DNA of 58,270 nt from Bacteroidales bacterium (GTDB taxonomy: Bacteria > Bacteroidota > Bacteroidia > Bacteroidales > GCA-2748055). Location of the stretch: positions 1 through 58,270 of the forward strand of contig JAIOZM010000016.1 in NCBI GenBank assembly GCA_021740585.1, given 5' to 3'. The position numbers and the translations under genes were made by a program. The notes below the pieces were generated by a model, which saw only the letters and a list, made by a program, of their open reading frames with translations, made no database searches and was not told the DNA's origin. Shown here in pieces: positions 28,367-37,231 of this stretch. Each line of letters starts with the position of its first letter. The stretch's first letter is position 1.

Positions 28367-31300
28367 TTGAATATTCTCAATCGAATCATATTCACTTTAC
28401 TTTTATTAATTGGTTCGGGTACGCTTTCGTATTCACAGAACTATACTTTTCTTGATTTTGGCATTGAATCCGGTTTAAAAGATAACTTTATCTATAACAT
28501 AATTCAGGACGAAAAGGCTTATCTGTGGCTGGGAACCGGAGCCGGTGTTTGTCGTTATGATGGAATTGAATTTGCTACTGAGTTTATGGGAGACAGCCTT
28601 CCGAATGCTCCCGTTAAAAAGAGCTTTAAAGATAGTAAAAACAGAATTTGGTTTGGATATTCGAATGGTAATCTGGCTGTTCTTGAGAATTCAAAATTTA
28701 AACTCATTATTCCTGAGGAGGATAGGTTGGGAACAATAAACGGATTTACTGAAGACCCGGAAGGAAGAATTATTGTTACAACACAAAATAAAGGATTATA
28801 TAGAATTTCAGACGATTATTCAATAGAATATATTACTAAAGGAGTTGAGGGTAAACTTATTTCCAAGCTTTTTCTTCTTCCTCAAAATAATATTCTGCTG
28901 GGTACATTCGACGGATTATTTTTATATGAATTTATTACCGGTGGTACAGAGCTTCAACTTAAGGGCCGTTTTGAGGATATCCCATATACTAATATTCATA
29001 CAATAATTTCGGTTAGTGATAATGAGTACTATATAGGAACAGCAGATGAAGGACTTTATTTTCTGGAAATTGATGGTGGGGATATTCAGTCATACACCAT
29101 CAGAAAAATTGGGAATGAATTTAATTTAGCATATGCCGACGTTCAGGATATATTTATCGATAAAAAGATGAATATGTGGATAAGTGCAGGAGGAGAGGGT
29201 ATATATCGCCTGAATTATGCGACTCTTGCCGGAAAATATACTTCTATTTCGCACTACACCGAATCTAGTGGTCTTGTAAGTAACTATATTCAGGACATTT
29301 TTCAGGATATTGAAGGGAATCTGTGGTTTGGTAGTTATGGAGCAGGTATTTCTGTCCTTAAGGATCAGTCTTTTTCATTCCTTCGGGACCTCCCTGAAGA
29401 TTACGATAACAGTATAAAATCAATTCTTGAAGTCGGAAATCAATACTGGCTCGGAAGTGAAACCGGAATATTAATTACTGATTTATCGGGGAAAGTTATT
29501 AAAGTTTTGGGCGTAAAAAATGGACTTCCCATCAATGGGGTTTCTTCAATGTATCAGGATTTGACAGGAACAATATGGATTGGAACACCCGGAAATGGAA
29601 TTTTTAAAATAAAGCCAGGTAATGATTTTGCTAGTCCGTATTATTTATCTCTGAATTCTCTCGAAAACAGTGTTAATAAGATAATTGGAAAGGATAATAG
29701 GATTTGGGTAGCTACAAATGGCGGAGTCATATTGTTTAATACCAACACCGGGCAGAAAAGAATTTTTACTACTGAAGACAGGCTCCCTCACAATAAAATT
29801 CAGGATATCTTTATGGATAGTAAAGATGAGATTTGGATCGCCACGAGGAGCAACGGGATCTTTAATCTGACAAAAACTGAAGGCATTGCAATAGATGTTC
29901 AGGCTGAGATAGATTTTGTCTCCATAACTGAGGATAAGCAAGGGATTATTTGGGCAGTAACACAAGGGGATGGGGTTTTTGGATTTACTGAAGATAGTCT
30001 CGTCTATTTTTCAGCCGGCCAGGGCCTCAGATCAGATTATTGCTATAGCATAATGGAAGATAGTGATGAGAATTTGTGGATCGGTCACAGACTTGGATTG
30101 AGCAGAATAAGCAAAGACCGGAATAACATTAAAACCTATAGTGTTGAACAAGGCATTGATGTTGATTTTAATGCTAATGCTGTTATAAGAAATGCTCAGG
30201 ATCAACTGGTCTTTGGAGCCTCAAAAGGATTGGTTATTTATGATGCCAAAAGTGACATAAAAGATACGATTCCTCCAAAACTTACAATTACCTCTTTAAG
30301 AATTTCAGACAAGGAATATGATTATTCTCAACCGGTTTTTCTTCCCTTTAACCGATATAAAATCAGAATTGACTACCGGGGCATTAATTTGAAAAATCCT
30401 GATTTTGTTTACTATCAGTATAAATTGGATGGTTATGACGATTGGTCAGAGCCTACCAGTCAGTCATATGTAAATTACAGCAGAATAGAAGATGGCAAGT
30501 ATATCTTTATGCTGAAAGCATGTGATGAGAACGGGGTATGTACTACCGAGCCACTCGAATTCATTATTGAGGTAAAGGAACCTATCTGGAAAACCTGGTG
30601 GTTTATTGTGAGTCTTTTCCTTTCGCTCTTTATTTTGGTTTATTCAATTATTAAAATAAGGGAAAGAAAACAGAAGCAACTTCAGGAATATCTTCAGACT
30701 TCTCTCGATGAACGTACCAAAGAAGTTAGGGCACAGGCTACAGAACTGGAGAATAAAAACCGGGATATCACCGACAGTATCAATTACGCCCAGCGTATAC
30801 AAGCAAGTATCCTGCCACCCATCGGCCGACTCCAAAGTACTTTTTCCGGGAGCTTTGTATTTTATCAGCCACGCGATATTGTTAGTGGCGACTTTTATTG
30901 GTACGATACTGTTTTTAATAACAAATTTGTGATTGTCTGTGCCGATTCCACAGGTCATGGTGTGCCGGGTGCCTTTATGTCAATGATTGGGACCACACTG
31001 ATTAAGGAAATTTGCTCCCGTTCTGATGTTAATTCACCCTCGCAGATTCTGGAGATCCTTGATCAGGAAATCCAGGCGGCACTTAACCAAAATGTTGAGG
31101 CAGAAAAATCTAATGATGGCATGGACATAATTGTGGCTGAAATTGATTTGAAAACCAATTACCTCAAAGTAGCCTCTGCCATGCGGCCAATTATACTTTA
31201 TATTGACGGGGAACAAATATATGTTAAAGGTTCACGAAACTCCGTAGGGGGCAAATTTGATGAAGATTCCGAGGATAAGGTCTTTATAGATGAGGGCTTT

Positions 31301-31528
31301 CAACTTTCCAAAGGAGATCAGGTTTATATGTTCTCTGATGGTTATCCCGATCAGTTTGGCGGACCTTTGGGAAAGAAATTTAAAATGGTTAGGTTGAAAA
31401 ATTTATTGCGGGATATCCACGATAAAACCATGGATGAACAATATAATTACATCAAAAGTAACTTTATGCTTTGGAAGGAAGAGCTCGAGCAGGTAGACGA
31501 TGTTCTGTTTATGGGAATCAGGATTTAG
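28367..31528 (+). CDS. Reg_prop/Y_Y_Y sensor with SpoIIE-type PP2C phosphatase
   Basis: A 1053-residue membrane protein with an apparent TTG start (no nearby ATG; signal peptide NILNRIIFTLLLLIGSGTLS). Residues about 25-630 form the two-component-regulator propeller (Reg_prop), with many blades of the type LWFGSYGAGISVL, IWIGTPGNGIFK and LWIGHRLGLSRI. A Y_Y_Y domain follows (about 650-735, YYQYKLDGYDDWSEP), then a transmembrane helix at about 744-766 and a coiled coil. The cytoplasmic SpoIIE-type phosphatase (about 800-1053) has RDIVSGDFYW, DSTGHGVPGAFMSMIG and FSDGYPDQFGG. It should dephosphorylate a protein partner, perhaps an anti-sigma antagonist, in response to an outside signal. No such partner is adjacent. 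It is the last gene of the type IX block. Confidence 0.88.
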   Translation: MNILNRIIFTLLLLIGSGTLSYSQNYTFLDFGIESGLKDNFIYNIIQDEKAYLWLGTGAGVCRYDGIEFATEFMGDSLPNAPVKKSFKDSKNRIWFGYSNGNLAVLENSKFKLIIPEEDRLGTINGFTEDPEGRIIVTTQNKGLYRISDDYSIEYITKGVEGKLISKLFLLPQNNILLGTFDGLFLYEFITGGTELQLKGRFEDIPYTNIHTIISVSDNEYYIGTADEGLYFLEIDGGDIQSYTIRKIGNEFNLAYADVQDIFIDKKMNMWISAGGEGIYRLNYATLAGKYTSISHYTESSGLVSNYIQDIFQDIEGNLWFGSYGAGISVLKDQSFSFLRDLPEDYDNSIKSILEVGNQYWLGSETGILITDLSGKVIKVLGVKNGLPINGVSSMYQDLTGTIWIGTPGNGIFKIKPGNDFASPYYLSLNSLENSVNKIIGKDNRIWVATNGGVILFNTNTGQKRIFTTEDRLPHNKIQDIFMDSKDEIWIATRSNGIFNLTKTEGIAIDVQAEIDFVSITEDKQGIIWAVTQGDGVFGFTEDSLVYFSAGQGLRSDYCYSIMEDSDENLWIGHRLGLSRISKDRNNIKTYSVEQGIDVDFNANAVIRNAQDQLVFGASKGLVIYDAKSDIKDTIPPKLTITSLRISDKEYDYSQPVFLPFNRYKIRIDYRGINLKNPDFVYYQYKLDGYDDWSEPTSQSYVNYSRIEDGKYIFMLKACDENGVCTTEPLEFIIEVKEPIWKTWWFIVSLFLSLFILVYSIIKIRERKQKQLQEYLQTSLDERTKEVRAQATELENKNRDITDSINYAQRIQASILPPIGRLQSTFSGSFVFYQPRDIVSGDFYWYDTVFNNKFVIVCADSTGHGVPGAFMSMIGTTLIKEICSRSDVNSPSQILEILDQEIQAALNQNVEAEKSNDGMDIIVAEIDLKTNYLKVASAMRPIILYIDGEQIYVKGSRNSVGGKFDEDSEDKVFIDEGFQLSKGDQVYMFSDGYPDQFGGPLGKKFKMVRLKNLLRDIHDKTMDEQYNYIKSNFMLWKEELEQVDDVLFMGIRI

Positions 31529-31560
31529 ATATAGGCATTTCGGCTGCACTCAATGACCGA

Positions 31561-31607
31561 AATACACCACCACATCACCACACCACCACCACACCACATC
31601 CCTTCTA
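31561..31607 (+). repeat. CAC-rich low-complexity tract
   Basis: About 45 bases made almost only of CAC, CCA and ACAC steps between two convergent genes. On the other strand this is GTG-rich. No T run or stable hairpin is present. It may be a simple repeat without function. Confidence 0.6.
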
Positions 31608-32123
31608 CAAAGAATCTAAATCAATCCCCGTAAAAATTAACACATCCGTGGAATCAATATTGCTTTTATTAAATTGGCGATCCACAATCTGAAAGGTGTA
31701 AAAAAAAGTGTCGTACTCAATAACTTTATATTCCAGATCAATAGTGATGGTGCCCGTCAATGTTTTATTTTGACCCTCTCTTTCAATATAAGGAATCCTG
31801 AAGTTAAGCGAATTAATATCTTCTCTTTTTATAAATTCTGCTCCATCCTTCTCATATAAACTTAAGTATAGATTATACAAAAGGCTGTCGGGTGGATCTG
31901 CAATTTCAGGCTGCTCTAATCCTAAATCGCCATCTCCGTCGGTAAACTCGAATGTTAATTTTCCCAACAAAATTTTATTACCCAATGCATCCGTAGTGCT
32001 GAATAAGCTATACGACTGATAGTCAACGTGTGGGATTTCAGGATAAGACTTTATTTCCTCGCAGGAAGCGAAAATAACCGCCATCAAAAACAAGGAGAGT
32101 CCAATTCTGATTATTGTTTTCAT
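31605..32123 (-). CDS. Lipoprotein of unknown function
   Basis: A 172-residue lipoprotein (MKTIIRIGLSLFLMAVIFAS, then C21). The mature part begins EEIKSYPEIPHVDYQSY and contains LGNKILLGKLTFEFTDGDGDLGL, then SLNFRIPYIE and LTGTITIDLEYKV. I recall this YPEIP...GDGDLGL pattern as a common Bacteroidota lipoprotein family without assigned function. The calcium-loop-like DGDGDLGLE is notable. It lies upstream of der in the opposite reading direction from the phosphatase gene; der ends 44 bases from its start, so it may be the last gene of the rluB-era-der transcript. Confidence 0.75.
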   Translation of the reverse strand: MKTIIRIGLSLFLMAVIFASCEEIKSYPEIPHVDYQSYSLFSTTDALGNKILLGKLTFEFTDGDGDLGLEQPEIADPPDSLLYNLYLSLYEKDGAEFIKREDINSLNFRIPYIEREGQNKTLTGTITIDLEYKVIEYDTFFYTFQIVDRQFNKSNIDSTDVLIFTGIDLDSL

Positions 32124-32166
32124 TTTAACTGAATATTCAAAAGTTTGAGCAAAAATGATGCTAAAG

Positions 32167-33471
32167 TTACTTTTTTCTAAAAAAGATTAAAATTGGAACA
32201 CCGGTGAAATTAAAGTTTTTTCTTATTTGATTCTCAAGATATCTCCGGTAAGGGTCTTTAATATATTGAGGCAGATTACAGAAAAAGGCAAAAGTAGGTG
32301 CATGAGTAGGCAATTGTGTTACGAACTTAATCTTTATGAATTTCCCCTTAACGGCCGGAGGGTGAACGGCTTCAATTGCTTCAAGCATTACTTTATTAAG
32401 TACAGATGTTGATATTTTCTGCATCCTGTTTTTATACACTTCCATGGCAACATCAAGAACTTTATGAAGTCTCTGTTTTGTTATTGCTGAAGTGAAAATA
32501 ATGGGAACGTCATCAAAAGGCTCGATTTTTTTTCTTATTGCGGTTTCAAAAAGCTTGGTTGAATGGTTATCCTTCTCAATTAAATCCCACTTATTAACCA
32601 GAATTACCACTCCTTTATGATTTCTTTCTGCCAGTCTGAAAATATTAATATCCTGACCCTCAACTCCTCTGGTTGCGTCGATTAACAATAAGCAAACGTC
32701 AGAATTTTCAATGGCTCTTACCGATCTTAATACGGAATAAAACTCCAAATCGTCGGTCACTTTCCCTTTTTTACGAAGGCCGGCTGTATCTATCAGAAAA
32801 AAATCGTGGTTGTATTTTGTAAACCTTGTGTTTATTGAATCTCTGGTGGTTCCGGGCAAGGGGGTTACAATATTTCTTTCCTCTCCGAAAAGACTATTGA
32901 TTAGGGACGATTTTCCGACATTTGGTCTGCCAACAATGGCAAAACGGGGAATATCAGGTTCTTCCACTTCCTCCTCCACACTAAAACTTTCAACCACTTT
33001 GTCGAGTAAATCTCCTGTTCCGCTTCCATTTGATGACGAAATAGGAAACAATTCCCCTAATCCAAGTGAATGAAAATCATGAACATAAGGTCTGTTATCA
33101 TTTGTGTCAACCTTATTTACAGCCAGAATTACTTTTTTGCCCGATTTACGCAGAATAGTCGCCATAGACAAGTCCAGATCTGTTAATCCGGAATGAACAT
33201 CCACCAGGAATATAATTATGTCGGCTTCTTCTATAGAAAACCTTACCTGTCGGTTAATTTCTTCCTCAAAAACATCTTCAGAATTATCAACATACCCACC
33301 CGTGTCAATAACCGTGAATTCAATACCGTTCCATATCGATTTCCCATAATGCCGGTCGCGGGTTACGCCACTGGTCTCATGAACTATGGCATTTCTCGAT
33401 TCGGTAAACCGATTAAAAAGGGTTGACTTCCCTACATTGGGTCTCCCCACAATTGCAACTATTTTTGCCAT
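32167..33471 (-). CDS. der: Ribosome biogenesis GTPase Der (EngA)
   Basis: A 434-residue protein with two consecutive GTPase domains and a C-terminal KH-like domain, needed for 50S subunit assembly. G1 motifs are [10 protein letters not shown] near residue 8 and [10 protein letters not shown] near residue 181. G3 motifs are DTGG and [11 protein letters not shown]4 motifs are NKVD (about 118) and NKWDL (about 299). The KH-like end starts near residue 355 and finishes with [13 protein letters not shown], standard for Der. It starts 11 bases after era ends, in the order rluB-era-der. Confidence 0.98.
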   Translation of the reverse strand: MAKIVAIVGRPNVGKSTLFNRFTESRNAIVHETSGVTRDRHYGKSIWNGIEFTVIDTGGYVDNSEDVFEEEINRQVRFSIEEADIIIFLVDVHSGLTDLDLSMATILRKSGKKVILAVNKVDTNDNRPYVHDFHSLGLGELFPISSSNGSGTGDLLDKVVESFSVEEEVEEPDIPRFAIVGRPNVGKSSLINSLFGEERNIVTPLPGTTRDSINTRFTKYNHDFFLIDTAGLRKKGKVTDDLEFYSVLRSVRAIENSDVCLLLIDATRGVEGQDINIFRLAERNHKGVVILVNKWDLIEKDNHSTKLFETAIRKKIEPFDDVPIIFTSAITKQRLHKVLDVAMEVYKNRMQKISTSVLNKVMLEAIEAVHPPAVKGKFIKIKFVTQLPTHAPTFAFFCNLPQYIKDPYRRYLENQIRKNFNFTGVPILIFFRKK

Positions 33472-33482
33472 ATATTTTTGTT

Positions 33483-34370
33483 TTAACGATAACCGAATGA
33501 TCTTAGGTTATTTTCATTATTTCGCCAGTCTTTCTTCACTTTCACAACCATGGAAAGAAATACTTTTTTATTAAAAAATTTCTCCATATCCAAACGTGCA
33601 TCTGTACCGGTTTGTTTCAATGCTAATCCAGCTTTTCCAATTAATATTCCCTTTTGTGTTTCCCGTTCCACAAAAATTATTGCTTCAATTCGAATGATTT
33701 TCTCATCTTCCTTAAATTCAGGAATTTCAATTTCTACAGAATATGGGATTTCTTTTTTATAATTCAGCAGAATTTTTTCTCTTATAATTTCTCCCGCGAA
33801 AAATCGTTCACTTTTATCACTCAGTTCCTCTTTAGAATAATATGCCTCACCTTCCGGGAGGAAATCGAGAATTAGCTTGAATAAGAGATCCAGATTGAAT
33901 TTTTTGAGTGCCGAAAGCGGAATTATTGTAGCTTTTGGGAGGATTTCTGCCCATTTGTTATGCAATTCCTCCAATTTTTCCTGATCGCTAAGATCAATTT
34001 TATTAATAACCAATAAAACCGGAATTTTAGCTTTTTGAATCTTGTCGAGGAAAGGATAATCCTGCGAAGGTTCGTCACCGGCTTCGGTAACATAAAGTAA
34101 AATATCAGCATCAACCAATGCCGAGCGGGAAGCCTTTAGCATATTCTCCTGAAGCTTGTAATTGGGCAGCAATATCCCCGGAGTATCTGAATAAACAATT
34201 TGAAAATCTTCACCATTAACTATACCCTGAATCCTGTGCCTCGTTGTCTGTGCCTTGGAGGTGATTATGGAGAGTTTTTCTCCAACCAGAGCGTTCATTA
34301 ATGTTGACTTCCCAACATTTGGTTTGCCAATAATATTTACAAATCCGGCTTTATGTGTTTTATTTGTCAT
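33483..34370 (-). CDS. era: GTPase Era
   Basis: A 295-residue GTPase for 30S maturation. G1 is GKPNVGKST near residues 15-23, the switch contains [14 protein letters not shown]3 is SDTPG, and G4 is NKID near 122. The C-terminal KH domain carries [15 protein letters not shown], the GxxG RNA-binding loop. The length is standard. The start codon overlaps the rluB stop by one base (TAATG), indicating coupled translation. der follows after 11 bases. Confidence 0.98.
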   Translation of the reverse strand: MTNKTHKAGFVNIIGKPNVGKSTLMNALVGEKLSIITSKAQTTRHRIQGIVNGEDFQIVYSDTPGILLPNYKLQENMLKASRSALVDADILLYVTEAGDEPSQDYPFLDKIQKAKIPVLLVINKIDLSDQEKLEELHNKWAEILPKATIIPLSALKKFNLDLLFKLILDFLPEGEAYYSKEELSDKSERFFAGEIIREKILLNYKKEIPYSVEIEIPEFKEDEKIIRIEAIIFVERETQKGILIGKAGLALKQTGTDARLDMEKFFNKKVFLSMVVKVKKDWRNNENNLRSFGYR

Positions 34371-35629
34371 TATCCTAATTTACTCATTCTAAGCATATTG
34401 ATCTCTTTTTCATTAAGATATCTCCATTGACCACGGGATAAACCTTTTTTTGTTAAACCGGCGAAATACACCCTGTCGAGTTTTGTTACCTTATAATTTA
34501 AAGCTTCAAACATTCTCCTGATTATCCGGTTTTTACCCGAATGAATTTCTATACCTACTTCAGCCTTGGAATTTGGATTTACATAGCTAAGTCCGTCTGG
34601 TTTAACTTTTCCATCTTCCAACTCAACACCTGCAGCCAGTTTTTCAAAATCATCCTGAGTCAGTGGCTCTTCAAGGAATACGTGATATATCTTCTTGTGA
34701 TTGTATTTTGGGTGAGTGAGTTTGGTGGCCAATTCACCATCGTTGGTAAGCAGCAAAACACCGGTTGTATTTCTGTCGAGACGTCCAACAGGATAAATTC
34801 TTTCTTTTCCCGCACTTTTAACCAGATCCATTACCGTTTTCCTTCCTTCAGGGTCGTCCATGGTGGTAACAAAATCTTTTGGTTTGTTGAGAAGAACATA
34901 CAATTTCTTTTCTGTGCGAATTCTTTCGCCATTGTATTTCACAACATCACCGAGCTTTACTTTCACCCCCATTTCGGTAACTACCACATCGTTTACCTTA
35001 ACTAATCCGGCTGCAATATATTCGTCGGCTTGTCTTCGGCTGCAAATTCCACTATTGGCAATATATTTATTCAGCCTTCCCAGAGTCTCTTCATCTTCTT
35101 TTTTGAAAACTTTGTCTCCTCCACGAAATACACCGCTTTTTTGCAAACTTTCCAGACTGTCGGTTTTATCAACAAAAGATTTGTCTTTTTTTCCTTGAAA
35201 AGGCTTGCGGTCTTTCTGAAACGAGTCGTCGTTTTTTCTATATTGGCCTTTTGAAAAATCTGAAGTACCATCCTTTTCACCTGATCTTTTTCCGGAAAAA
35301 GTTTTTTTGTCTTTCTGAAACGAGTCATCGTTTTTTCTATACGGGCCTTTTGAAAAATCTGAAGTGCCATCTTTTTCACCTGATCTTTTTCCGGAAAAAG
35401 TTTTTTTGTCTTTCTGAAACGAGTCATCGTTTTTTCTATACGGGCCTTTTGAAAAATCTGAAGCATCCTCTTTTTCACCTGATCTTTTTCCAGAAAAAGT
35501 TTTTTTGTCTTTCTGAAACGAATCATCCCTTTTTTGATACGGACCCTTTTTTATGTCTGAGGAAAAAACTCTTTCATTAGTTTTTTTATCGTTTTTTCTG
35601 GGTCTTCTATTTCTTTTTCCTGTGTCCAT
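34370..35629 (-). CDS. rluB: Large-subunit rRNA pseudouridine synthase, RluB type, with repeat-rich N-terminus
   Basis: A 419-residue enzyme. The C-terminal 240 residues hold an S4 RNA-binding domain (LNKYIANSGICSRRQADEYI near 189-208) and a RsuA/RluB-type synthase with catalytic D285 in VGRLDRNTTGVLLL. The likely target is the 23S rRNA near position 2605. The first ~150 residues are a lysine-, arginine- and aspartate-rich tail with three full 33-residue repeats and a partial fourth. Basic N-terminal tails are common in Bacteroidota members, but such regular repeats are not typical. The gene leads the rluB-era-der cluster and overlaps era by one base. Confidence 0.9.
   Translation of the reverse strand: MDTGKRNRRPRKNDKKTNERVFSSDIKKGPYQKRDDSFQKDKKTFSGKRSGEKEDASDFSKGPYRKNDDSFQKDKKTFSGKRSGEKDGTSDFSKGPYRKNDDSFQKDKKTFSGKRSGEKDGTSDFSKGQYRKNDDSFQKDRKPFQGKKDKSFVDKTDSLESLQKSGVFRGGDKVFKKEDEETLGRLNKYIANSGICSRRQADEYIAAGLVKVNDVVVTEMGVKVKLGDVVKYNGERIRTEKKLYVLLNKPKDFVTTMDDPEGRKTVMDLVKSAGKERIYPVGRLDRNTTGVLLLTNDGELATKLTHPKYNHKKIYHVFLEEPLTQDDFEKLAAGVELEDGKVKPDGLSYVNPNSKAEVGIEIHSGKNRIIRRMFEALNYKVTKLDRVYFAGLTKKGLSRGQWRYLNEKEINMLRMSKLG
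35186..35548 (-). repeat. 99-bp tandem repeats in the rluB N-terminal region
   Basis: Units of 33 codons (KGPYRKNDDSFQKDKKTFSG, then KRSGEKDGTSDFS) at residues 28-60, 61-93 and 94-126, with a partial unit from 127. The second and third units are almost identical at DNA level, which indicates recent expansion. Such an array can change length by slipped replication while staying in frame. Confidence 0.9.
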
Positions 35630-35674
35630 TTAATTTTTTTTCAGAGATATTCGATTATAAATATTTTAGGCGCG

Positions 35675-35682
35675 CAAAAATA
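35675..35682 (-). promoter_or_regulatory. Candidate -7 promoter element for rluB
   Basis: Reads TATTTTTG on the minus strand (TAnnTTTG), about 46 bases before the rluB start. It would drive the rluB-era-der cluster. No clear -33 element was seen. Confidence 0.35.
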
Positions 35683-35716
35683 CTACATTTGAGCTTAATT
35701 ATGGTGATAATCTTCG

Positions 35717-35724
35717 TAAATTTG
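35717..35724 (+). promoter_or_regulatory. Candidate -7 promoter element for glmM
   Basis: TAAATTTG (TAnnTTTG) in the 203-base divergent region. A second match, TACATTTG, is at 35684-35691. Either would give a long leader of roughly 100-140 bases before glmM. The -33 spacing is not ideal for either. Confidence 0.35.
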
Positions 35725-35832
35725 TGATTTAAATATAATTGCAAGTTATCCTTTTAGATTTTAACATCAAATATTATACTGTTTTATACGTTTTCTTATT
35801 AAATTAATCCTAATCCTTTAACATTTTTTCTC

Positions 35833-37218
35833 ATGACTTTAATAAAATCTATTTCAGGTATCAGAGGAACTATTGGCGGAAAGCCCGGCAATGGATTAAC
35901 TCCTGTAGATATTGTAAATTTCGCCGCTGCTTATGGAACCTTTATTCAAAGGCAGAAGGGTAATCAAAAAATCAAAATTGTTTTAGGAAGAGACGCGCGG
36001 ATTTCCGGTGAGTTTGTTGAAAGTATGGTTGCAAATACCCTTATGGCTATGGGGGCTGAACTGGTGCTCCTTGGATTTGCAACTACCCCAACCGTTGAAA
36101 TTGCTGTCCCTATGGAAGAGGCTGATGGTGGAATCATCCTTACGGCAAGTCATAATCCTGGCCAATGGAATGCTCTTAAATTGCTCAATAGTAAAGGAGA
36201 ATTTTTATCAGCAGCCGATGGTGAATCGCTTATTAAAATTATTGAGGAAGGTGATTTCAGGTTTGCAGAGATTGAAAAATTTGGTTCAATGATTAAGAAC
36301 GATTCGTACAATAAAAAACATATCGACTTAATTTTGGATTTGGATTTAGTTAATAAGGATTTAATAAAAAAGGCCAATTTCAGGGTGGCTATCGATTGCG
36401 TTAATTCGGTTGGAGGAATAATTCTTCCTGAACTTCTGAAAGAGCTGGGAGTTTCAGAAGTAATAGAATTGTTTACCGAACCATCAGGAATTTTCCCTCA
36501 TAACCCGGAACCCTTACCTGATAATTTAAAGGAAATTTCCCAAAAAGTAATAGAATCGAAAGCCGATGTTGGATTTGTTGTCGATCCGGATGTAGATCGC
36601 CTGGCTATAATAAATGAAGACGGCAGTTTTTTCGGTGAAGAGTATACCCTTGTAGCAATATCAGATTACATTCTAAGTAAGACTCCCGGAAATACATGTT
36701 CCAATTTATCCTCTACAAGAGCCTTAAGGGATATTAGTATTCAACATGGTGTAGAATACTTCAGCGCTGCTGTAGGTGAAGTAAATGTAGTTGAAATGAT
36801 GAAGAAAAAGAATTGCATTATCGGTGGAGAAGGAAATGGGGGCGTAATTTATCCGACACTGCATTATGGAAGAGATGCCCTTGTGGGTATAGCTTTATTT
36901 TTAACTCAATTAGCAGAAAGTAAACAAAAATGCTCTGAACTACGTTCACTATACCCCGATTATGTTATTTCCAAAAACAAAATTTCTCTGGATGAAGGAA
37001 TGGATATAGAAAAATTGTTGTCTAAGATTAAAGAACATTATTCAGATTACAAAACGAATGATGTAGATGGATTAAAAATCGAATTCGAAGATAGTTGGGT
37101 CCATTTAAGAAAATCGAACACCGAAGCCATAATAAGGATTTACGCCGAACACAGAAGTGCAGAAGAGGCGGAAAATCTTGCCGGTAATGTTTTGCAAACA
37201 ATAAAAGAATATTTATAA
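35833..37218 (+). CDS. glmM: Phosphoglucosamine mutase
   Basis: A 461-residue alpha-D-phosphohexomutase, most likely GlmM, which converts glucosamine 6-phosphate to the 1-phosphate for peptidoglycan and lipid A precursors. The phosphoserine is S106 in LTASHNPGQWN, the metal loop is DPDVDR at 251-256, the sugar-binding loop is GGEGNGGVIYP, and the phosphate loop is RKSNTEAIIRIYAE near the end. A phosphomannomutase/phosphoglucomutase role is possible because the family is similar across substrates. It is followed after 13 bases by the efflux adaptor gene, so the four genes to 41452 may share a transcript. Confidence 0.88.
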   Translation: MTLIKSISGIRGTIGGKPGNGLTPVDIVNFAAAYGTFIQRQKGNQKIKIVLGRDARISGEFVESMVANTLMAMGAELVLLGFATTPTVEIAVPMEEADGGIILTASHNPGQWNALKLLNSKGEFLSAADGESLIKIIEEGDFRFAEIEKFGSMIKNDSYNKKHIDLILDLDLVNKDLIKKANFRVAIDCVNSVGGIILPELLKELGVSEVIELFTEPSGIFPHNPEPLPDNLKEISQKVIESKADVGFVVDPDVDRLAIINEDGSFFGEEYTLVAISDYILSKTPGNTCSNLSSTRALRDISIQHGVEYFSAAVGEVNVVEMMKKKNCIIGGEGNGGVIYPTLHYGRDALVGIALFLTQLAESKQKCSELRSLYPDYVISKNKISLDEGMDIEKLLSKIKEHYSDYKTNDVDGLKIEFEDSWVHLRKSNTEAIIRIYAEHRSAEEAENLAGNVLQTIKEYL

Positions 37219-37231
37219 ATTATATCAGTCC

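Noticed and set aside
31471..31692. Plus-strand frame across the end of the phosphatase gene
   Set aside because: It includes the CAC-rich tract (histidine/threonine runs) and overlaps two real genes in other frames.
35251..35580. Opposite-strand frames within the rluB repeat region
   Set aside because: Repeats keep all frames open by chance; the minus-strand frame continues into the S4 and synthase domains and is the real one.
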